Shown here in pieces: positions 29,561-39,695 of a DNA stretch of 64,000 nt. A model generated the notes under the pieces. It saw only the letters and a list, made by a program, of their open reading frames with translations. It searched no databases and was not told the origin of the DNA. Positions within the stretch are counted from its first letter, which is position 1. Every line of letters starts with the position of its first letter. The stretch comes from Heloderma charlesbogerti (taxonomy: Eukaryota; Chordata; Lepidosauria; Squamata; Helodermatidae), in contig JANEZZ010001630.1 in the NCBI GenBank assembly GCA_026122225.1, positions 1 through 64,000 of the forward strand, given 5' to 3'. The position numbers were made by a program, and so were the translations under genes.

Positions 29561-30419
29561 CCTAGGACCCTCCGAAAGCTGGAGGTCAGCCTGTTCTTTT
29601 AGGTACATAATGGTTGCCATTCATTCCTATGGTGAAAGGTAAAGCACACTGGAGCAACGTGGTGGTAGAGGTGGGTGTGTAATGGGAGAAGAGAAATGAG
29701 GAAGTGGCCTTTGAGTAAAGGGCTGAGACTCCCCAACCCCCTGAAATTTCACAGGCCTTCATTAGCTGGTATCAAATCTCCTGTGGAGTATTTGGCAACT
29801 ATCTGACTATACCAAGGAGAGATTGGGTGAATATTCAGGATCTGAATTTACAAAGAAGAATTTTGGGGAAGAGAATTCATTGCTGTGCTAATGGAGATCC
29901 TGTTGATCTGTCGATTTGCCTGGGATGGTGTCCAAAAGCTCAGTTCACCCGAGCGTGCAGCTCCTATCAAACCAGCGCAGAGATTGTCTGTGTTTTGACA
30001 GTCCAATTGGCCAGAGGGATTGTTTTGGAGGAGATGACAGACAAACACCAGACAGGGCCGCAATTTCTTGGTTGCTCCACAGATATACTCAAGGCAGTTT
30101 TTGCATTCTTTCACCTCCGCTCCCCAAAGCAAAATCATTGTGATTGCACTCCCTGACTTTGCAGCTCAGTTTGCTATGAGCAGAAGAGAATGGAACTAAG
30201 GAAACCAGGGGGAGAGGGAATAGAGGTGCAAAAACAAACAAGCAAAGCCCTGTCAAAAGAAAGACTATGGAACCAAAAGACCCACAAGCAAATGTAACAA
30301 ATGCACAAGTATCTCTAGATACTGGGAACGCTGGACTTTGTGCATGGAGTTCCATCGCTCACCCAAGAAAGCCAGCATGATGAGAATGTGTAATATGAAG
30401 AGGAAGTTCCATCACAGCC
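29561..30419. other. Apparently single-copy sequence
   Basis: 29830-30160 holds a 109-codon frame on + with no recognisable domain. The sequence has no repeat partner here; it may be plain intergenic DNA or conserved non-coding DNA. Confidence 0.35.
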
Positions 30420-30557
30420 TTAGCAAGACTGGCAGTTCACCAGATGGAGGTAAACTAGTCCTGATGGCTATATCCGACCTCCAAGGTACCCTAAATACAC
30501 CAGTTGCTGGTGAACATGGGTGGGAGGGTGCTGTTGCACTCATGTCTTACTTGTGGG
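30420..30557 (+). mobile_element. CR1 LINE 3' end, part 1
   Basis: CAGTTCACCAGATGGAGGTA, TAGTCCTGATGGCTATATCC, CACCAGTTGCTGGTGAACATGG and TGCTGTTGCACTCATGTC are CR1 3' landmarks. Interrupted by B3 and resumed at 30986. Confidence 0.85.
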
Positions 30558-30985
30558 TAGGGATGCTGGAGAGATTTGAGACAGACTAAATTGAGTTCAG
30601 ATTTCTAAGAAGCCAACCTGTGGAATCTGCTGCGGACTGGCCTTCCCAGGCCGTGCAGAGTTCATGGACTTTTGGATTTTTTTTTTAAAAAAATTTCCTG
30701 ATATTTACGCAAATTTTTTTGTAGGAAAATGCACAAGTTTCTGTTGAGACTGGAAAATATACTCAAGGAAAAGTTGAATGGAATGGGGGACAATACACTT
30801 AAATGTTACATACTAAGGTAAATTACATAAATTGTTGCAAACCCCCTTATGGAATTATTTGTGTAATTTTCCACATAACAACAACAACAAAATAAATCTG
30901 TCTGTGAATGAATGCTGGAACAAATGACACCACACAATCCACGAAATATACACGGGATGGATTTCACAAAATCCAGTCAGCCCTA
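30558..30985. mobile_element. hAT-like family B element B3 (428 bp) in CR1
   Basis: It begins TAGGGATGCTGGAGAGATTTG and ends CCAGTCAGCCCTA. Flanks CTTGTGGG (30550-30557) and TTTGTGGG (30986-30993) agree at 7 of 8, and other CR1 copies read straight through this site (CTGCTTGTGGGTTTCCC). It is the same length as B2. Non-coding. Confidence 0.9.
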
Positions 30986-31085
30986 TTTGTGGGCTTCCCA
31001 CAAGTACTTGGCCACTGTGTGAACAGAGTGTTGGACTAGATGGACCTTTGGTCTGATCCAGCAGGACCCTTCTTATGTTCTTAAA
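30986..31085 (+). mobile_element. CR1 LINE 3' end, part 2
   Basis: TTGTGGGCTTCCCACAAG, GCCACTGTGTGAACAGAG, GGACTAGATGGACC and the TCTTATGTTCTTA tail continue the copy from 30420. Confidence 0.88.
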
Positions 31086-31089
31086 CCAT

Positions 31090-31230
31090 GAGTACATGAA
31101 GCTGCCTGGTATTGAGTCAGACCATTAGTTCATCTTGCCCAGAACTGTCTACTCCAAGTGTTTACTAAAACTGGTGACATCTCTTCAGGGTCTTAGGCAG
31201 AAGTCAAACCATTTCTGCTCCTAGAGATCC
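31090..31230 (-). repeat. tRNA-derived SINE family T, truncated
   Basis: TGAAGCTGCCTGGTATTGAG, CAGACCATTAGTTCATC and CTTAGGCAGAAG are the reversed family T body; the head is missing and the middle is diverged. Confidence 0.6.
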
Positions 31231-31250
31231 TTTTCCTGGAGATCTTAGAG

Positions 31251-31483
31251 CAGTCTTCCCCAACCTGGTGCCCTCCAGATGTGTTGGACTGCAACTCCCA
31301 TCATTCTCAGCCAGCATGGCTAATGAATGCAGCTTGTCTCTAGCACAGCCTTCCCCAACCTGGTTGCCTGCAGATGTGTTGGACTGCAACTCCCATGGTT
31401 CCCAGGCTATCTTGCCTAGGAATGATGGGAGTTGTGGTCTGATACATCTGGTGGGCACTGGGTTGAGGAAGGCTGTGATGGAG
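31251..31483. mobile_element. Hairpin family M: one half copy and one full copy
   Basis: 31251-31325 is a left half (CTTCCCCAACCTGGTGCCC). 31345-31483 is complete: CAGCCTTCCCCAACCTGGTTG at the left is mirrored by ACTGGGTTGAGGAAGGCTG at the right, with CTGCAACTCCCAT / ATGGGAGTTGTGG inner arms. Confidence 0.75.
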
Positions 31484-31539
31484 ACTCTACGCAGGACTGT
31501 CTGCATACTATTGATACTATGTCCCAGGGCGTGGTCTGA

Positions 31540-31687
31540 AAGCACATGAAGCCACTGCCTTGCTGAAGCTAAGCAGGTCTGGGTCTGGTCAGTGCTTGGA
31601 GGGGGGGCCACCTGGGGAGTGCATGTAGCCACCTTGAGTTCCACAATGGAAGAATGGTAGGATATAAATCTAATAAATAAATAAAAA
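31540..31687 (+). repeat. 5S-rRNA-derived SINE
   Basis: GCTGAAGCTAAGCAGGTCTG, TCTGGTCAGTGCTTGGAGG and CACCTGGGGAGTGCATGTAG follow the internal promoter region of 5S rRNA in order. The 3' part GGATATAAATCTAATAAATA is an L2-like tail ending in TAAA units. The 5S-like part is incomplete and diverged, so it is a pol III retroposon (SINE3 type), not a functional 5S gene. Confidence 0.85.
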
Positions 31688-31717
31688 ATTGAGTGTTGGG
31701 CCATACCACCATATCAT

Positions 31718-31850
31718 ATGTACTCATGGAACTGCCTTATGTGGAGTCAGACCACTGATCTACCTAGTCCAGTATTGACTTCTCTGATGGGCAGCAAGTT
31801 TCTAAGGTCATTAGAAAGCCCCACTACATGAGGTCCTTTTACTGGAGAAG
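31718..31850 (-). repeat. tRNA-derived SINE family T, truncated
   Basis: GAACTGCCTTATGTGGAGTC, CAGACCACTGATCTACC and CTAGTCCAGTATTG are the reversed family T body. The head side is lost. Confidence 0.65.
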
Positions 31851-31871
31851 CAAAACCACAATCTGGAAATC

Positions 31872-31893
31872 TGTGTGTGTGTGTGTGTGTGTG
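31872..31893. repeat. (GT)n microsatellite followed by a G run
   Basis: Eleven GT units followed by GAGGGGGGGGGG. Confidence 0.93.
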
Positions 31894-32604
31894 AGGGGGG
31901 GGGGATGACAGGTACCACCTGTCACAAATCTTAACATTCTGAGAGTCTGGGAAGGGGGCATTTATACCCCCCCCCAAGGGTTTTCCTGCCAGTAGCCACT
32001 TTTCCCTGCCCCATCATACTGCTTAGATATGGTACTTTTGAAATAAGTACAATGTGCAATTCAGCAATACTGGGACATGATGCTCAACAATAACTTGGGA
32101 ACTGAAAACTGAGGAATAAAAAACCTGCACATATGACTTCGTAGATGCAACACAAAGATGTCGGAAGGTGGGAGGAGTGTATCCATCAACAGAAAAGGAA
32201 AAGGAGGAATTTCAAAGGGGAAAGGTAGATGAAGGAAGGAAGTAGTGAGCAGAACACTCGGTCAAATACTGTAGCTCAAATGCTTCCCCTCTGTCCAAAG
32301 TGATGAGCATCTTCCTTCCTTCCTTCATCCATCCTATCCTTCCCATGTCCCTGAACCCAATTCCCTTGATGCAATGTTGACCCAAGCTCACTGTTAGATA
32401 ATTCCCCCCTTCTTATGAGATGAGGAAAGAGGCCTTATCTGAATCCTGAGCTGTCATGATTTATCTGGTGGGCCCTGATGAAAAATGTGAAACATTCTCC
32501 AGAAAAGCATCTCTCATCGCTGCTGTCCTTGCATTTATAGTTTGAGATTGAGAGGAAGGTGTCACTGTCACATGGTGGGCTTCCCTTTAATATATTTTTC
32601 CCAC
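31894..32604. other. No recognised feature
   Basis: About 700 bases without repeat partner, RNA gene or exon that I can support. Confidence 0.4.
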
Positions 32605-32793
32605 CAGTGACTAAGCCTTAGGAGAGGCCTCTCAACCTTTTAGAATGGGGAAAAAAACTGCACAAAAGCCCGGAAACCACCCAATGATCTGTGGTCAAGG
32701 GAAAGGGGGTGGAGCCAGGGGAAGTGGGGGTGACCTTCTGGGGACTTCTGGAGGGCCAGAATCGGCCCTCAGGCTAGAGCTTCTGCAACCCTG
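32605..32793 (+). mobile_element. hAT-like family A element, 3' half
   Basis: CTTAGGAGAGGCCTCTCAACC, AATGGGGAAAAAAACTGC, CCACCCAATGATCTGTGGTC and the end CTTCTGCAACCCTG. The 5' half is missing. The bases after the end, ATGTACAAT, are the same as after the copy ending at 45245. Confidence 0.8.
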
Positions 32794-32805
32794 ATGTACA
32801 ATGAC

Positions 32806-33241
32806 TAGGGATGTGCAATTCAGCAAAACCCAAGCTCATCAAAGTTCCCCAAATTCTATGTTGAAGCACATTCTGACTCAACTCCATATCCGATTGTGAG
32901 CTTTTTCTTTTTTTTCCATGAAAATCCATGTGTATTTTTGTGCATATTTTTCAACATATGCATCAACTGTGCACATTTAAGAAAAGTATGCATTCTTCTC
33001 CCATTGATTAAAGAATATTTGTATTTTTAAAGAATGCACATTTTTTCATGCACATTTTTCAAATGTACGCAAGCTAATTTTTTTTGGAAATTGACGGACT
33101 TTGACTGCAGATTGTGTCTGACTCCATGTTTGGTCTGGAAGATAAAATCATGATCAAAAACTGGGTAAATTCTGGATAAAAAAATTACTGGGTAAAATGG
33201 TGATCAAAAATAAACTGAAACTCATTTCTCATTCATCTCTA
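32806..33241. mobile_element. hAT-like family D element D1 (436 bp)
   Basis: It begins TAGGGATGTGCAATTCAGC and ends TCATTCATCTCTA. A perfect 8-bp duplication ACAATGAC flanks it (32798-32805, 33242-33249). Interior is AT-rich, with TGCACATTT and CAAATGTACGC words and no coding frame. Relatives are 34316-34793 and 45256-45345. Confidence 0.92.
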
Positions 33242-33904
33242 ACAATGACCCATTCCCATGAGCCAGCCTCTATGTTATGTTGCAGCCATCAAGTGATGAA
33301 GATGCATATGTGAATGAGCTCCCAAAGCATTGACTGACCAAGCGCAAGGCATGCATGTGCAAATTGGCCCTTTGGCTCTGGGTGGAGAGGGAGGGATGTG
33401 AAATGATCACCAAAGCAATCCATACTTTTTGCATCACCCTGCCTCTCTGAGGGATGGATGAGGGAAGCTGCCACAGCTGCACATGTGAAGCACCAATATT
33501 GGCCTCTGTAAATTGGCTCTCCTCTCCCTTCCGGCTACTGTTACGAGCAGTGCTGACACAGTCTCCCCTTCATCTCTCTGAAGTAGTCAATATCGCAATT
33601 ATGGGCTAGAGTTGAAGTCAATTATATCCATTATGTCTTCCCCTTTCCGTTGATGCTGCCATTCTGTCTTTTCTGAAAGAGCTTCTTTCCAACCAGCCAT
33701 TTTAGTCTCATTTTCCTTAACATCAAAATTACATGCTGTGGATCCTTTCCTTGATCTGCGCCTCTCCCTCTCCCTCTCTCTGCCTCTCAGTCGCCTTCGG
33801 ATGCTAAAACCCTGTACCTTTCCCTCAACCCCTACCCTGGCTTCCTGTCCTGTATTGAGAACAAACTCCTTTGCTCTAAGTGAAAGCCTGCCATCCACTC
33901 CTTT
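33242..33904. other. No recognised feature
   Basis: About 660 bases; a short pyrimidine-rich tract at 33760-33790. Nothing else supported. Confidence 0.4.
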
Positions 33905-34010
33905 GTTCCTCCATTTATTTACTGCATTGATATACCATCTTTCTGCCAGGGCTCTCAAGGTAGCTCACAATTTAAAATAATAGAATGTAATCTAATCAGC
34001 ACAATACCAA
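33905..34010 (-). mobile_element. L2-type tail fragment
   Basis: ATTTATTTACTGCATTGATATACC and CTCAAGGTAGCTCACAATTTAAAATAA are the reversed tail of L2-like LINEs (compare 41425-41640). Confidence 0.55.
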
Positions 34011-34315
34011 AGGGAAAAGGAATGGGAGGGGAGAATGAAACAGATAAATTCATGTGCTGATTCTTAGAGAATGTAATACAATGGGGACTTCAGTGGTGAG
34101 GAGTTCATAAGGCCAGCTACAGCTGGTTCTCCAGCTACAGCCATTCTTGGACTGGGATAACCTGGTAACAGTAGTCCACACTCTGATAAATTCCCATTGG
34201 ACTATTGTGATGCTCTCTACATGGGGCTTATTTGTGCAGGCTTGGTGTATAGGCAAGTGCTGTTTTTGTTTTTTTGATTGCTTGCTTGCTTGCATATATA
34301 TTTGCAATTTTAGAG

Positions 34316-34793
34316 TAGAGATATGCAACACTCAAACTCACCAAAGTTCTCCAGATACCATCTTGAAGCTCATTACAACTCCAGTCCATATCAGAATGCT
34401 AGCTTTGTTTTTTTCTTTTCACATAGAATCATAGAATAGTAGGGTTGGAAGGGGCCTACAAGACCATCGAGTCCAACCCCCTGCTCAATGCAGGATCATT
34501 GTGTATACACAATCAGTGTGTATTTTCATGTGTATTTTTTCAAATGTATGCATCAGTTGTATGCATCTTTGAAATGCATACTTTGTGCATTTCAAAAGTA
34601 TGCATTTTTATTGCATTTTTCAAATGTATGCATACTGTTAAACGCATTTATTTTGGTCCGCAAATCACATTGCAAGCCTGGAAATGGACAGATTTCAATC
34701 ACAGAGTGCTTCCGAGTCTGTGTTTGGTCCGGAAGATGTGAACTGGGTAAATCCTGATCAAAAACAAACTGAAATGAATGTCTCACATTCTTA
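34316..34793. mobile_element. hAT-like family D element D2, split by a CR1 tail
   Basis: It begins TAGAGATATGCAACACTC and ends GTCTCACATTCTTA. Perfect 8-bp duplication TTTTAGAG on both sides (34308-34315, 34794-34801). The interior has the family D words (AAATGTATGCAT, GGTCCGGAAGATGTGAACTGG) and is interrupted at 34423-34497 by a reversed CR1 tail. Confidence 0.92.
34423..34497 (-). mobile_element. CR1 LINE tail inside D2
   Basis: AGAATCATAGAATAGTAGGG then TTGGAAGGGGCCTACAAGACC and CAACCCCCTGCTCAATGCAGG is the reversed CR1 terminus, extremely 5'-truncated (about 75 bp). Confidence 0.85.
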
Positions 34794-34801
34794 TTTTAGA
34801 G

Positions 34802-35272
34802 TCATAATTTTAATGCTGCTTATCTGCTGTACTGTATTTCATATAGTCTGTGAAGAAGAGCAGGATATCAGTCAATCAATCAATTAATCAGTCAGTCTAA
34901 TAAATCCTTATAATAACCAGGTGGAACGGCTATCCCGGGAGTGGAGTGGCAGTTGGCCCCAGCTGTACTGATGGACTGGGTCTCACCATCTCACCTCTGT
35001 CCCTGATGCAGCCATGCCCTCACCTCCCTGATTTCTCTGCCTTAATTTTCCTGACATATGCCCTTTGATCGTCTAACTACACAGTCCTCAGTGGTATAAA
35101 AGTCTCCTGCTCTCTCAGACAACTCCACCCTTTCTCTCTGGCTTTCCCTTATGCCCCTCACAGAACATCTTCATGATGCCCCCTCCCTCCCTCCCTTCGC
35201 ACCCCCATCCCTTCGCACCCTCCCCTCAAAATCCACTTCATCTGTGAAGCCTTTGGCTCAAGCCCTTAGCCC
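34802..35272. other. No recognised feature
   Basis: About 470 bases; (CAAT) repeats at 34873-34890 only. Confidence 0.4.
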
Positions 35273-35425
35273 TAGGGATATACAGATTTTGTTAAATCAG
35301 TTCTGTCTGTATTTCACAGATTGCCAGGTGTCTTTTGTTGCATCATCTGCTCATTGACAGAATCAGATTTTTTAAGGACTGTATGAGAATGTAATTCTAG
35401 GTACCCAAATGTATATTTGCCTGGA
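35273..35425. mobile_element. hAT-like family B element, right end missing
   Basis: TAGGGATATACAGATTTTG and GTTAAATCAGTTCTGTCTG, then TTTTGTTGCATCATCTGC, match the left part of B1. It stops near 35425, where an L2-like fragment begins. Confidence 0.7.
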
Positions 35426-35690
35426 AACAGACTGGAAGCCAGTGCAGATCATGAAACACCGGCACAATATGATCCTATAGGCCAGTCCCTTGTAGGAACA
35501 CGGGCAGCGTGTCTCTCAATACTAGCAGCTGGTGAACAGCAGTGGGAGAGGGCATTGTGCTCATGTCCTGCTTGTGGGCTTCCCATTGGGGCATTTGGTT
35601 GGCCAATGTGGGGAATGGGATACCCAACTCGACAGGCCTTTGGCCTGGTCCAGCACAGCTCTTCCTATGCACGTTGGCTGTATGGGGGAG
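35426..35690 (+). mobile_element. L2 fragment followed by CR1 3' end
   Basis: 35430-35475 (CTGGAAGCCAGTGCAGATCATG, AACACCGGCACAATATGATC) is an L2-type 3' UTR piece. 35500-35690 (CAGCTGGTGAACAGCAGTGG, GTGCTCATGTCCTGCTTGTGG, CCTGGTCCAGCACAGC) is a diverged CR1 3' end. Confidence 0.65.
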
Positions 35691-35974
35691 CGGGAAAGGG
35701 TCACATCCACTCCTCCACAGTGCAGAGAGGCAGAGCTGAGCTGGAGCATGAATAACAACTGTAGCAACAACAGTCCCGGGGGATGCGCATGGGTAGCTGT
35801 CCTTGGTGCTGAAAAAGTGCTTTGGATGGAAAACAGGATGGGCCTTTTAACTGCTCAAGCATCCGGCTTCCACAGCACAGGAATAATTAGAAGGCACCAA
35901 TTTGGGCACTATTTCGCTATTTGGATTTTTGCCGATGGAAGCACTGTCTTCATTTTATATTTCTATAGCAGCCA

Positions 35975-36165
35975 TATTCTTTATTTATTACATTTTATTC
36001 TGCGCTTCCTCCAAGAAGCTGGTGTACATGGTTCTTCTCTCCCCGCACACCCTTCCACTTTATCTTCACGTCAAATCTGTGAGGTAGGTTAGGCTGACAG
36101 ATAGGGATTGGCCGAAGGTCACACGGTGGGCTTCATAGCTGAGTGGGATTTGAACCTGGACTTGA
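35975..36165 (-). repeat. tRNA-derived SINE family S, diverged
   Basis: CTTTATTTATTACATTTTATTCTG (tail side), CTGTGAGGTAGGTTAGGCTG, GATTGGCCGAAGGTCACACG and GAGTGGGATTTGAACCTGG (B-box side) are in family S order, reversed. Confidence 0.75.
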
Positions 36166-36740
36166 CTCTTGAACTCAGGACTGGCATCGAGGGAACATCT
36201 CCCCTATGAGGAAAGGTTGCAACAGCTGGGATTGTTCAGCATGGAAAAAAGGAGAGCGAGAGGAGACATGATAGAGGTGTACAAAATTCTGCATGGTGTG
36301 GAGAATGTGGATAGGGAGACAGTTTTCTCCCTCTCTTATAATACTAGAACCCAATGGGGTCATCCTATGAGGCTGATTGGTGGGAGATTCAGGACAGATA
36401 AAAGGAAGGACTTCATACAGTTTGTAGTTTAACTATGGAATTCCCTTCCACAAGATGTAGCGATCGCCACCAATTTATATGGCTTTAAATGGACAAATTC
36501 CTGGAGGAGAAGGCTGCTGCTCCTCTTCATGGGTATATTGTACCTCCAGTATCCATGGCAGTGTGCCTGTGTGCACCAGTTGCTGGGGAACATGGACAGG
36601 AGGGTGCTGTTGCACTCATGTCCTGTTTGTGGGTTTCCCTGGGCAGCTGGCTGGCCACTGTGTGAACAGAATGCTGGACTGGACGGACCCTTGGTCTGAT
36701 CCAGCAGGGCTCTTCCCATGTCCTTATGTTCTTAAAGTTG
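36166..36740 (+). mobile_element. CR1 LINE: C-terminal coding end and 3' UTR
   Basis: 36180-36430 encodes the CR1 C-terminal motif PYEERLQQLGLFSMEKRR, then RGDMIEVYKILHGVENVD and GGRFRTDKRKDF. It is followed by the 3' UTR (TTAACTATGGAATTCCC, GTTGCTGGGGAACATGG, GGTCTGATCCAGCAGGGC) and the CCTTATGTTCTTA tail. The frame is open from about 36169 to the TAG at 36430, the natural stop. 5'-truncated, no RT active site left. Confidence 0.9.
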
Positions 36741-36765
36741 GGCTCCTGCCAGGCATCTACACCCC

Positions 36766-37035
36766 AGAAAGGGCCCACTGACAAGAGCTCCCTGGACATG
36801 CCCCACCCCTTCACTGTTGCAACCTGCTTGTTCATCTGCCTCCCATCCTGGTCCACGCAAAAGTGATGATGGAAATAATGAGCCATAGACTCGACTGCCT
36901 ACTTGCTTGCTAGCTCTCTGCCTGCCAAGAAAGCAGGTGGTAGCAATGATACAGAAGAAGAGAAGGAGCAGCAGGAACTAGTGAAAGGGTAGGCTCACTG
37001 AGGGAGGGGGGCCGCTGAGGGTGCCTTGCCCAAGG
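36766..37035 (+). repeat. Unclassified repeat R, copy 2
   Basis: Inverted relative to 8275-8545; shares GGGCCCACTGACAAGAGC, CAACCTGCTTGTTCATCTGCC and CTTGCTTGCTAGCTCTC. No ends or duplications recognised. Confidence 0.5.
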
Positions 37036-38019
37036 GCCTTCAGAAACCTGGACCCAACACTGCTTGAACCTCTATTGCATGTTGGCTTTGTATAAGATGA
37101 AGCAGCAACCTACGGCAGAGTGCAGATAGGAAATATTGCTAAGAGCCATGAGATTCCAGCTTGCCACAGGAGGAACCTTGCTTGTATGCACACAAGAAAA
37201 AACTATAAATGGTGATCAAGGCTTCCTTTCATTTCAGGACTTCTAGAAGACCCTGCCTTTCTGTGTTATTTACTGAGAACCTTACGAAAGCCTTGCTGGA
37301 TCTTAGTGGCCATTGTTGAGGGGTGAATGCTGGAATACATAGGCCTTGGCTTATTCCACAATGGTAATGTTTACTTATTCTATGAAAGCTTGGATTCCCA
37401 CAGTGCTACTCTCTACATAAGAACTCATATGCTCTCCTCTGTACATATAGAATAACCCTCTCTTTCCATAAAAAACTTTTTTTTTCTACCTAGTTTCTTA
37501 TTCCTGGGACCAATAACTTCAACACACCTGGAAATCACGAGCAACTGGTGGTGCATGATTATTGATGGACACAGATGGAGATACGCAGCTCCCATTCCCA
37601 TCAAAACATGCCTCTAGTCCACCCAGTGAGCTCCACCACATAGATGATGAGGACATCACAACTGCTATATAAGTGGAATGTTGCTTCCACACATGAGCCC
37701 ATCTTTCTTGCTAGTCTGGGGCAACCATTTCAAGCTAGGTCAAGTGGATGTAAAAGAGGCTTGTTGCTTTCTCCATGGATGGAAACTCATAGGTTTTTAA
37801 CAGCTCTATTGCTAGACAGGAAATCAACAGGCTTTGCTTTCTCTATAACTGCTTCTTTGGGGCTGGAAAAGCTTATCCTAAATAAAGGAGGAAACTATAA
37901 TGTCAAAGCTTCATAGTTGTGTTCTCACACCAGGCTGGCCTAGGCATCTGCTGCTTAGAGAAGGAACAAAGCAGTGGAGAGAACCCTAGGTCTCAGATAA
38001 TTTGAGAACACAATTTGGA
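37036..38019. other. No recognised feature
   Basis: Nearly 1 kb without repeat partner or exon that I can support. Confidence 0.4.
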
Positions 38020-38490
38020 GTGTGATCAGTCATGTGTTGGAGCCAGGGCTCACAGGGTGGAAGCATCAGGACATTTTGATTCGCAAGAACAAAGTCCTCA
38101 TCTGCCACCCATGTCAGACTTCCCTGTTTCCTCTGAGTTCAGCTGCAGTCCTCATAGGATTGGGGGGAAATGGATTTTTATCAGCAACAGTACATTGCTG
38201 TGAGTGATCTCTGTTGTATTTCAAATTGTTTGGGGAGGGCTTGGTCCTGAATGGGCAATTAAGACCCACTGCCTTTACAAAAGACCTCCTGGTGAAGATG
38301 AAAACCACTAGAACTAACTTTGTGATAATCTGGAAAATCTGGAGCTGGAGGCCTCATGCTCTTTGGGGACATGCTATTTCCTCCTTGTTCCCTTTCTCAT
38401 GCAATCTCAGGTCTCTCCAGAATCAGATGAAGTCCAACCTGCTAACCACTATACTGTCCTATGCCAGCTCAATTTTCAATGACTGTCTGT
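38020..38490 (+). repeat. Unclassified repeat G, copy 3 (longest)
   Basis: GAGTTCAGCTGCAGTCCTC, TGCTGTGAGTGATCTCTGTTG, GGCAATTAAGACCCACTGCC, AAAAGACCTCCTGGTGAAG, CAATCTCAGGTCTCTCCAG and CTAACCACTATACTGTCC. It joins the words of copies 1 and 2 in one stretch, so it shows the fuller order of the family. Confidence 0.65.
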
Positions 38491-38728
38491 TGATCTCGAT
38501 AAATCGGATACTATGCAATGTACTGTTTGTCTTTGATGTGTGTCATACTATGTTCTACTGCTGTTCCGAGGTGGGTCTTTACAGACACATAGATAGATAT
38601 GATATAGATATAGATATGGATCAGCACAGCTGCCAGCATTTCTGGACTCTACTTTGGGTCATGGCTATGGGGACTCTCATGAAGAGCATCTGCACTTAAA
38701 ATTTAGCACTACGCTTTGTTGTTGTTGT

Positions 38729-39558
38729 TCAGTCGTTCAGTCGTGTCCGACTCTTCGTGAACCCATGGACCATAGCATGCCAGGCCTTCCTGTCCTCCGT
38801 TCTCTCCCGGAGTGTGCTCAGTTTCATATTCATTGCATCAGTGATGCTATCTAGCCATCTCATCCTCTGTCGTCCCCTTCTCCTTTTGCCTTCAATCTTT
38901 CCCAGCATCAGGGTCTTTTCCAGTGACTTTTCTCTTCGCATTAGGTGGCCAAAATATTTGAGCTTCAGCTTCAGTATCTGTCCTTCCAATGAGCACTCAG
39001 GGTTGATTTCCTTTAGGATGGACTGATTTGACCTCCTTGCAGTCCAGGGGACTCATAAGAGTCTTCTCCAGCACCACAGATTGAAAGCATCAATTCTTCT
39101 GGATCAGCCTTCCTTATAGTTCAGCTCTCACAGCCATACGTTGCTACAGGGAAAACCATAGCTTTGATTATATGAATCTTTGTCGGCAGGGTGATGTCTC
39201 TGCTTCTTACTGTGCTGTCTAGGTTTGCCATAGCTTTCCTCCCAAGGAGCAAGTGTCTTTTAATTTCATGACTGCAATCACCGTCTGCGGTGATCTTGGA
39301 GCCCAAGAAAGTAAAATCTGTCACTGCTTCCATTTCTTCCCCTTCTATATGCCAGGAAGTGATGGGGCCAGATGCCATGATCTTCGTTTTTTTAATGTTG
39401 AGTTTCAAACCAGCTTTTGCACTCTCCTCTTTCACCCTCAACAAGAGGCTCTTGAGATCCTCTTCGCTTTCTGCCATTAGGGTGGTATCGTCTGCATATC
39501 TGAGGTTGTGGATAATTCTCCCGGCAATCTTAATTCCGACCTGTGAACTGTGATTCAT
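38729..39558 (-). pseudogene. BovB RT C-terminal segment, broken
   Basis: 39558-39121 carries the catalytic YADD (RYADDTTLMAESEEDL) and the thumb-like continuation to VFPVATYGCES. The final part (QILKLKLKYFGHLMRREKSL ... RTRLND) is in a different frame at 38989-38729, so a frameshift lies at about 39000-39120. The RT palm before YADD is deleted. Confidence 0.83.
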
Positions 39559-39695
39559 CCAACCCGGCGTTTCTCATGATGTACTCTGCATTTAGTTGCT
39601 GCCTCCTGAACAGTGTTACGGACCTCCGTCCATAGTTCCTCAGGCACTCTGTCTATCAGGTCTAATCCCTTCAATCTATTCCTCACCTCCACTGT

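Noticed and set aside
31540..31687. Possible 5S rRNA gene
   Set aside because: Only part of the 5S sequence is present, with substitutions and insertions, and it ends in an L2-like SINE tail.
35532..36092. 186-codon plus-strand frame
   Set aside because: It is built from a CR1 3' end and a reversed SINE; no domain.
38214..38699. 161-codon plus-strand frame
   Set aside because: It lies in repeat G and adjoining DNA; the frame is not kept in the other copies of the repeat.
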